A DNA stretch of 64,000 nucleotides from Macrotrachela quadricornifera (lineage: Eukaryota; Rotifera; Eurotatoria; Philodinida; Philodinidae): contig JAJEKB010020839.1 of assembly GCA_022393335.1 (NCBI GenBank), forward strand, positions 461,081 through 525,080, in the 5' to 3' direction. Position numbers and translations under genes: made by a program. The notes under the pieces were generated by a model, which was not told where the DNA came from, searched no databases, and saw only the letters and a program-made list of their open reading frames with translations. Numbering within the stretch: the stretch's first letter is position 1; each line of letters starts with the position of its first letter. This document shows positions 56,716-64,000 of the stretch, in pieces.

Positions 56716-58309
56716 TTATGAGAATGATGATCGTGCTACACCAATTCCACGAAATTCCCAATGCCATGGTTCACTTTTAACCGTACGTGTAAAGCCAAAT
56801 TTATGTGCATTATCATATAACCATTTATAGACTCCATTTGAATGCGTCATACATATATCTGGTGCAGTAGCACCTGTTTGTTTACCACATGCAGTTGATA
56901 TATCCAAAGCTAAACCTATACCATGATTTGATGTTCCAGGAACGGCTGCTCTAGCACCATTATTACATTTTTTTGTTTGAAAACAATTCCAAAAGTATTG
57001 TTGTCGTTCGAAAACGCGAAATCCGGAATTAATCTTTAAAATAACATTTGATTTTTTAGCCATAGCTTGCATTTTATCAAATGCACAAGCTGTTTTCAAA
57101 GACATTGTATTATCTGATTTCGTTGAACCTAAAGAATAATGATTTGGATCTGATAAATGTTCTCGTTTGATTTTCACCACTTGAAACTGCTTGTTGCCAT
57201 TGCCTTCAAGAACACTTATTGAATCGCCTGCATAACTACCACATAATTGATCACTTGAACTTCCTCCTGTTGATGTTGCTGTTGTACTGGTCTTTTTGAT
57301 ACAGCATTGGATATTAGCAGCACCAGGACATTTTCCAGGATAGGAAGTACCACCAGAGCAAGTCGATGTTTCACGACAGATACCTTCAACACCATTCACT
57401 TGACATTCGCCATACGTTTCTTCTTCTTCAATACAACATTGAATATCTGCAGGACCCTTACAATGACCTGGTACTGATTTGCCCTTGCAAGATGAGGTTG
57501 ACTGACACACGCCTGCTACTCCTTCTGCTTCACATGATGAACCTTCCGCTAAAGGAAATCAATATGAATTGGTCATTTTTATAACTTTCGAATAACAACA
57601 TACCTGCACTCTGTCTTCGTTTTCGACGACGACGTCTAAAGATATCTTCATTGACTCCTTCCTCTTGTTGTTGAAGATCATCCAAATCTTGTTCAGATGG
57701 ATCAGGAAACTCATCTGTACCCCACTCTTCGTTGTCAAATTCACTTGGATCATAAATAGCTAGTTCGTCGAGTCCTTCAATCTCTCCTTCAGTTTCATCT
57801 GTACCATCGAATTTTTCGCTGGAAGTGGATAGTGTCTCACTAACGGGGTTATCTGTTGATGGGAAAGAAGACGAAGGAGAAGAAGAATTTGGACGTGTGG
57901 GTGAAGTCACCGATGGATTTGTAGCCGGTACAGACGAACTAGTTGATGCTATTGGTGTTGGCGAACCTGAACACGACCATCCGTCAGGACAATCAGGTCG
58001 ACATTGAGAATAATATTTCGAGCGTGCTCTACATGCATATTGAATACACGATGTAGGTCCACGCCATCCTTCACCACCACATTGATCCCATGCCTGAGCA
58101 CTTCCTGCTGCTGCGTTTCCTCCACCTTTGCCACATTCCCAATCAGCACCGGGACATGCTACCTGGCATGAAGAGAACCATTTAGAACGGTGAAAACACT
58201 GTAGAGGAGGGTCACATGCAATTGCACCACGCCATCCTTCACCGCCACACTGTTCATAAATGCGAACAGCTGAAGCACTGGTAACAAAAAGAAGCAATAA
58301 TACAATCAT
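56716..58309 (-). CDS. Secreted CBM1 x2 - Cys-rich x2 - VanY-like D-Ala-D-Ala carboxypeptidase
   Basis: Two exons, 58309-57604 and 57548-56716, with a 55-bp GT-AG intron (57603-57549), give 512 residues. A signal peptide covers 1-14 (IVLLLLFVTSASA). Two fungal-type CBM1 domains follow: about 18-49 (YEQCGGEGWRG...KWFSSCQ) and about 74-103 (WDQCGGEGWRGPTSC...KYYSQCR). Next come a Ser/Pro/Thr linker (116-170), an acidic segment, and a polybasic RRRRRKRR about 224-231 that could be a proprotein-convertase site. Two Cys-rich repeats (about 239-275 and 282-318; GVEGICR, PGKCPGAANIQCC) precede a VanY/M15 domain (about 335-512) with His444 and Asp451 (SNHGIGLALDI), Glu495 and His498 (SEPWHWEF), the zinc and catalytic residues. 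Likely a secreted peptidoglycan-cutting enzyme. The substrate is inferred from the family; CBM1 usually binds cellulose or chitin, so targeting is unclear. Confidence 0.85.
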
Positions 58310-59381
58310 AACGATGAAAATAAAATGTGAAGCTCAATAGAAAAAAAAGTTGGAATTTATAGTCGCATGTATGCACAGATTTTTTTCAACAAATCATCTG
58401 ACTTAAAGTATTATCGATCTAAAAATATTGAAATAAGAGAAGTAAAAAGGCTTAATATCAGCTGCCTTTAGTTGCAATTATTCCTCGACATGCTTCTGTT
58501 CTATTCATGGTCTTAACAAATAGTTCGGTATTACTAACTTGAAAAATTTCTCATTAAACATTATCTATAGAATAGAATCATGAAATCAAAAAAGTTAATT
58601 AACAATACTGAATGACTCTTTTATTTTCAATAAATTTTGTGAGTATTAAAAAAAAACATTGATCAAATTACTACATGGCTTTCAACATTTTCATTTGAAT
58701 ATTTTTCTAATTTTCAATCATCAACATTAGATCAGATTACATATGAAAATAAAGAAAATTTTCAATTGATGAATAATACTGTAATCGTTAAGAATGTCCT
58801 TTAGAAAATGTTCTTAATGAAATGTCCTTTATTGCAAATATTATTGACAGTAAGACGTAGTTGAGCTGAAAACATCGTCGAGTCACACAATTTATTCTGA
58901 ACTCTCAAATCATCGATAGTATATACATGGTTTCGTATCGGATCAATATTAATGAACTTTGCCGTCTAAAATAAATAGTTGGATGATATTGGTCTAGAGC
59001 TGCATTGTGTTACAAAAAAGATCCATTGAAAAGTAAATTTCAATAGTGAAACTGATGAAAAATAATGCACATATTATTTAAATCAAGAAGAAAGTGTACT
59101 GCACGTTCTTTTTATTGATTTTTTTGGCTACTATGAGAAAAAGTATTTTGCATGATGAATAATAATAATACATCATTCATTATTCATTACCTTCACTCTT
59201 GAAAAGGTATTATGCTTGTCTCTACAAATTTTTCGTTCTCGTCAATGCCGTTAATTTGGTGAAATGCATTCACTTCATAAATTCTATTCAAATTCACTTT
59301 TTTCGTTTCTCCTCGCACAGAAATAGATACATATACATACAATTTTATATTTCTTACTGTAGTTATTTTTTCAAATAAAAA
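58310..59381. other. Divergent promoter region between VanY-like and LRR genes
   Basis: No gene recognised. AT-rich. The two flanking genes are transcribed away from each other. Confidence 0.45.
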
Positions 59382-60383
59382 ATGGCAGTTAATTATACTG
59401 GACCACTGACACGTCAACGTCTTGAAGATATTCAACATGAAACATCATCTTCTACTTCTATTACTGCTGCAACTATCAATTCCAATGAACTTCGTGATAA
59501 AGTAAAAATACTTGTCCATGAACTTCAAACAAATACAGTCAATAGTCCACATCATTGGGGTTGGTTACATTTAAGAATCAAAGATTTATCTTTGAAAGAA
59601 TGTCAGACAATCGTTGAAGGATTGAAAGTAAACACGAACAATGTTATATGGTTGGATATTTCACCAATAAATATTTCATTTCAAGGTCTGGCATGTATTA
59701 TTGATTCACTCAAAACAAATACATGTATTACTGAATTACATCTTTGTGGAAAGCCAGATAATGACTTATATGATGAAGAAGATGATGATAATTATCTCAT
59801 TCCACTACCTGCAAAATCATTAGCTGAAGTTTTACAAGTAAACAAAAGTATTACTAATCTTACCATTGCAAACAGTAGTATGTCAGACGACGATATGAAA
59901 ATAGTAATTCATGGTTTAAAAATGAATATAACACTAACTCAGCTTCAGCTGGCAAGTAATCCTAATCTAACAATTCAAAGTGCTATTTATTTAAAAGAAC
60001 TCATCGAATCAACTAAAACATTAAAAGAAATTCGACTTGAAGAAATTTCAAATGTTGATGATCAATATATAATCTTAATTGCATCAGCTATGAAAATCAA
60101 TCAATCAATTAAAGAAGCTATGATAAATTCTTGCCAGATAAGAGATAAAGGAGCTGCAGTATTGAGTGAAATGTTAGCCGTGAATCAAGCTTTGAAAAAC
60201 CTCAATCTAAGTGACAATTTAATAACTGATACTGGTGCAAAATTCTTGGCGGAAGGATTAAAACATAATTCAACATTAGAACGTTTTAGTATTAGAATGA
60301 ATCAGTTTACAAAAACAAGTGATGGTGGTGAAGCATTGTTCAAAGCAAAGAGTGCCGCTATTCATTATTTAGATTTAGATTGA
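59382..60383 (+). CDS. RNI-type leucine-rich repeat protein
   Basis: A single-exon 333-residue protein starting at ATG (AAAAAATGGC context). After a 40-residue Ser/Thr-rich start it is built of about nine LRRs of about 28 residues of the ribonuclease-inhibitor type: LSLKECQTIVEGLKVNTN, VIWLDISPINISFQGLACI, ITELHLCG, ITNLTIANSSMSDDDMKIV, LTQLQLASNPNLTIQSA, LKEIRLEEISNVDDQYI, LKNLNLSDNLITDTGAKFLA. An acidic insertion (DLYDEEDDDN, about 129-138) interrupts the third repeat. There is no signal peptide or membrane segment, so it is probably cytosolic. No NACHT or F-box domain is attached. The function is unknown; such repeats are protein-binding scaffolds. AATAAA lies near 60443. Confidence 0.8.
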   Translation: MAVNYTGPLTRQRLEDIQHETSSSTSITAATINSNELRDKVKILVHELQTNTVNSPHHWGWLHLRIKDLSLKECQTIVEGLKVNTNNVIWLDISPINISFQGLACIIDSLKTNTCITELHLCGKPDNDLYDEEDDDNYLIPLPAKSLAEVLQVNKSITNLTIANSSMSDDDMKIVIHGLKMNITLTQLQLASNPNLTIQSAIYLKELIESTKTLKEIRLEEISNVDDQYIILIASAMKINQSIKEAMINSCQIRDKGAAVLSEMLAVNQALKNLNLSDNLITDTGAKFLAEGLKHNSTLERFSIRMNQFTKTSDGGEALFKAKSAAIHYLDLD

Positions 60384-60734
60384 TCTGGTCAATGACGATT
60401 CAAATTTTATTTAGATATTGACTGAGATACTTGTTCCTACAAAGAATAAACACCTAGTAAATGTACTTACATATACTGATTTTTTCATTTCGTTCAATCG
60501 ATATTTTAATGTTCTTCTTGTTTTCCTACAATTAGATAGTGAATCGAATCTCATATGCAGCTGCGTAGGATGATTCTAGTTATTTTTTCGTTCTGTTCAA
60601 TATTTTACATATCGTTCGAAGAAGCCAGTGAAGAATTAACTGACTTGAGATAATCCATAAAATGATATCGGAAAAATCAATAGTGAATAGCTATTTGATA
60701 TGCAAACATAACATACACTTCTGTGCCATCTTTA
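60384..60734. other. 3' flank of the LRR gene
   Basis: Contains a poly(A)-signal-like AATAAA near 60443. Nothing else is seen. Confidence 0.4.
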
Positions 60735-60929
60735 CTCATCGGTATATCCTTCGAGAAATTTGAATCTGTTCCCGTACAACAATCAATAAGTGATTTAAAG
60801 CACAAATTGAAAGAAGAGATAGGATTTGTCTACAATGTATAATGACAATTTGTTGACAAACAAGAGAATATCAATGAAGAAAAGCATGTTATTCAACAAT
60901 AACGAGAGTCCACACTTTCTATTCTGACT
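60735..60929 (+). pseudogene. Ubiquitin-like domain relic
   Basis: The frame reads VQQSISDLKHKLKEEIGF, VYNV followed by two stops, then QFVDKQENINEE, HVIQQ, another stop, and RESTLSILT. The spacing of SxxDLKxKxxE, the Q..F..KQ..E block and RESTLxxxL matches a ubiquitin-like fold with three in-frame stops and no start. It is a decayed copy; the parent gene is unknown. Confidence 0.42.
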
Positions 60930-61799
60930 GCGAGTGAAAGATAACATTTTATTGTTACTTTATCAGATAAGATGAAATTTAGTTACTTTACTTTACTTTT
61001 TAAGGTAAAGATAAACTACCATCTTTTAATAGACATAGACATACGAAGATACACAAAATATTCTGCGATGAAGTATGAAGGACGAACATGAGAAACTAGG
61101 ATAGACTTTGGTCATCGCTAAAGGTCTACTTTCACTCTTTTAGGAATTAAATAAGAACAAAAAGTCATAGTTAGCTTTAATCACTGTTAACATGAGGTTT
61201 TCAAAGTCATTCTCATCGATCAGATCTCGTCTAAAAGTCTTTTGAAAATATCAGTTTTAATTATAAAGATCTATTTTGGCTTGAGTTGAAAAATTAAATT
61301 TCTCTATCTTTAAAATTGCCTAATTGTTAGATCAGAGATCTCATTAAATCTCTGTTTTTTCATTCCTAACATTCTGTTTGCATTGTTTTAATTTTTTTCA
61401 CGCATTTGCTAATCTATTTATCATGGTCTGTCATAGAAGAGAAATATGTTAGAGTCTCTCACGTCTACGAGAGAAGCGAAGAAACAGATGAAGAGATCCA
61501 AATTTCTACCACGATACATTTCGTCTCTTTATCTTTGTTTTCTTTTTTCATTTGTAAGCGTTTTATTCTTGTTGTTGTTGTTTCTCTCATTTGTCAGGTT
61601 ATAACTCAAACAACTTAATTGAAACATGGTGAGTAGAGAATAGTAGAAAATAGGGGTGTTACTTTATCTTTATTTTATAAAGAATTTCACAAAGCTTTTC
61701 CCGCTGTGCATCAGGCATCTTTAACAGGACTCTTTTCATCGGACTCAAGCTGACATTCTCACTCTCAAATTTGCATTGAACTGCGTCATTTGATTAGAA
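60930..61799. other. Intergenic region, no gene recognised
   Basis: Nothing supported. The repeat-dense right end begins after this. Confidence 0.4.
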
Positions 61800-64000
61800 A
61801 GTGAGTAAGATCACGGTCTCTTACGGGTTGGATGAAGTTTCACACACACGTCCCTTTCTCACCTCCAATCACTCTCACGACTTTCCTTAGCATTCAAGGA
61901 ACTGATGCGGATAGTTCCGTGATGCTATCTCTCACGATGACCAAATACATAGCGAACAGATTCATCAGAATCTCGATCTGTATTGATCAAGATGAAATCT
62001 CATCCAACCCTTTCCGCGCACCCCGTTTGATGATTCCTATCCTACGTCGACTTTCCTCAGGAGCTAAGAAAGTAGTGTATAACATTTTGTGCCGCTAGCT
62101 ATCACAGTGACTGAATGTATAGCAAATAGACAAATCTTTTTCTTTATATATATAGATACGTCATCGTTGTGAGCCACGCACAAGAACAAATACTTTGTTT
62201 TTGTGAGTCGTAGAAAACAAATGGATACACCATCGTTGTCAATCAAGGAAACACTCATATACATTTTTCTCTTATGATCTATTAGAAGCTTTCGATTTTC
62301 ACATTTAGATCAAAGAATTATCGATACGACACTATTAATCCTAGAATCATAACAAATTCGTTAATTTTCTGGAAAATTGACGCAAATTTTACCCTCACAT
62401 AACTTGGGTGAAATGTCATCCACACTACCCCACCCTACTCTTATTACTGGTCAAAGTACTCTTAAAAGCAACCTCTAGACTCAGAAAAGTACCCTAAAAA
62501 GTTTCGTAACGTTCACTATTACAGGATTATCTGGGTGAGATTTCACCCACACCCAAGTGACCATTCTGACCCCACGTCGACCCTCTCTGGGACTTAGAGA
62601 AGCATCGTGGAAAGTTTGGTAATCATAGCTTTTACAGGGACTGAATGCACAGCGAACAGACAAACAGACAAACATTCTTCTTTATATATATAGATAGATA
62701 CTGGAATCCTATTAGTCAGTTACATAGACAGCCTGTAGCAAGTATAGCATTAATTTTTTTTCGAAAAAAAGTGTATGTCGACCTTCCCCTGGTTTTATAG
62801 AAGATTTCTGGAAAGTTTCAGCTCGTTTGCTCGTACGGTCTTTGAATGCATAGCGAACAGACAGACAGACTTTCTTCTTTATATATATAGACTAGCGGTA
62901 GTATCCGGCGTTGCTCGGGAAATCTCTATACTGGAAACTGATCATGTCAGAAAACCACAGAAGATGTATAGAAGGCTTGCTTAAGACCTTTTCATCTATT
63001 ATTACTACATATCCCGCCGTGCATACACTTATATTCATTTTTAAATCGGATAATTCAGCAAATAGTGTGGGGGCGTAACAGTCTTTCTCTCAACTCATGC
63101 GTACTTCCGTATTTTATACAAATACCCAGTGCAAAAAACTGACACTAACAGGCGGATATTCTAACAATGGCAGCATATGTCTCGAAGTTTTTAAAAAACT
63201 GGGAGAAATTGTAATGTACCATAACCTGTTGTGAAATTTCAGCCCAATCCTCTCGCGAGTCATCCTGATCCCTTTTGACCTTCCTCGAGACCTAAGAGTA
63301 TGCCATGAAAAGTTTGGCACCCTCAACCCATGCGATGTCCAAATGCATAAAAAACACATAAGCAAACAAAATTTCCCCTTTATATATTACATTAGAAACA
63401 TCCGATTTTCAAGATTAAACCAAAGAGTCCACGATAAAAAACGATTAATCTTAGAATCAAAACAGACTCACGAAATTTCTGGAAAATTAACGCAGAATTC
63501 ATTCAGATAGAACTTCAGTGAAATTTCACCCAGACGCCTCCTTCCTACTCCTATTAATGGTAACAGCACTCTTTAAAAATGCCTCTGAACTAAGAGGAAC
63601 ACCATGGAAAATTTGGTAATGTTAGCTAATACAGCACTATCTGGGTGAGACTTCACACACACCATCGATGGATCACCCCGCCATGACCTTCCTCTGAGTC
63701 TGGGGTGGCACTATGGGAAGTTTGGTAATGTTCGCTATTACAGTACTATCTGGGTGAGATTACATCCACACCCAACCACCCATCACCCACACCCTCGATG
63801 GGTGACCTCGCCATGACCTTCCTCTGGGCCTGGGGAGGTACCATGGAAAGTTTGGTGACGCTAGCTTGTACAGGGACTGAATACATAGCGAACAGACAGA
63901 CAGACAGACAAACTTTCTTCTTTATATATATAGATAAAGATAATCTTTATATATATAGATAAAGATAATCTTTATATATATAGATAAAGATAATCTTTAT
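61800..64000 (+). repeat. Cluster of interspersed-repeat copies with TA-rich tails
   Basis: At least five partial copies of one family sit in direct order (about 61830-62160, 62370-62700, 62775-62890, 63190-63400, 63480-63960). Each has some of: GGGTGAGATT(T)CA.CCACACCC, GACCTTCCTC.GG..C, CC(A)TGGAAAGTTTGGTAA(C/T)GTT, ACAGGGACTGAATGCATAGC, GAACAGACAGACAGAC, and a TTCTTCTTTATATATATAGATA end. At 62893 a copy starts ACTAGCGGTAGTATCCGGCG just after such a tail, suggesting that copies insert head-to-tail into each other. The 60-88-codon open frames here follow the repeat and are not genes. Class uncertain. Confidence 0.75.
63921..64000 (+). repeat. 25-bp tandem array at the window edge
   Basis: The unit TTTATATATATAGATAAAGA + TAATC is repeated at 63921-63945, 63946-63970 and 63971-63995, and runs off the end. 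It is an expansion of the tail of the preceding repeat copy. Confidence 0.9.

Noticed and set aside
61406..62984. Several 60-88-codon open frames at the right end as genes
   Set aside because: They follow the interspersed repeat copies and recur with them.

Overview
The window looks like accessory DNA from a bdelloid rotifer (Adineta/Rotaria-like). This is an inference from gene content, not from a marker gene. It is AT-rich eukaryotic DNA whose genes have very short GT-AG introns (46-60 bp in the aminopeptidase, GPCR, spermidine synthase and VanY-like genes). It carries an arginine ADP-ribosyltransferase fused to kinesin-light-chain-type TPRs, a very large FG-GAP/VCBS repeat protein, a divergent rhodopsin-like receptor, and degraded Penelope-like element remnants with hammerhead ribozyme motifs. 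That mixture is known from gene-poor, transposon-rich, probably subtelomere-like regions of bdelloid genomes.

Layout. 0-7 kb: a secreted cupredoxin, a dead DDE transposase, a 0.9-kb palindrome, a dead Penelope-like reverse transcriptase with a hammerhead beside it, and a small terminal-inverted-repeat element. 7-9 kb: a membrane-anchored M28 aminopeptidase with a PA domain and one 46-bp intron. 9-19 kb: mostly non-coding, with an inverted-repeat element, a three-exon 7TM receptor and a second hammerhead. 19-23.5 kb: a minus-strand protein with 28 FG-GAP/VCBS repeats. 24.8-30.1 kb: a foldback element whose right arm is split by a near-intact RTE LINE strikingly like the BovB group, bounded by an 11-bp target-site duplication. 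30-43 kb: no convincing intact gene, but two further palindromes and a 10-bp minisatellite. 43-60.4 kb: the gene-dense part, with a PQQ-type beta-propeller protein, a FEM1 homologue, two small inverted-repeat elements, the ADP-ribosyltransferase-TPR gene (one internal stop), spermidine synthase, a secreted CBM1 + Cys-rich + VanY-like peptidase, and an RNI-type LRR protein. 60.4-64 kb: a ubiquitin-like relic and a cluster of copies of one interspersed repeat ending in a (TA)-rich tail and a 25-bp tandem array.

How the genes fit together. They do not form one pathway. Two are core eukaryotic genes (spermidine synthase, FEM1). The rest form an accessory set biased to secreted or surface proteins (cupredoxin, M28 peptidase, FG-GAP protein, PQQ propeller, VanY-like peptidase) and NAD-dependent signalling (ADP-ribosyltransferase). 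Several resemble bacterial or fungal proteins and are candidates for horizontal acquisition. The most notable items are the BovB-like LINE nested in a palindrome, the CBM1-VanY architecture, and the hammerheads supported by compensatory base changes.
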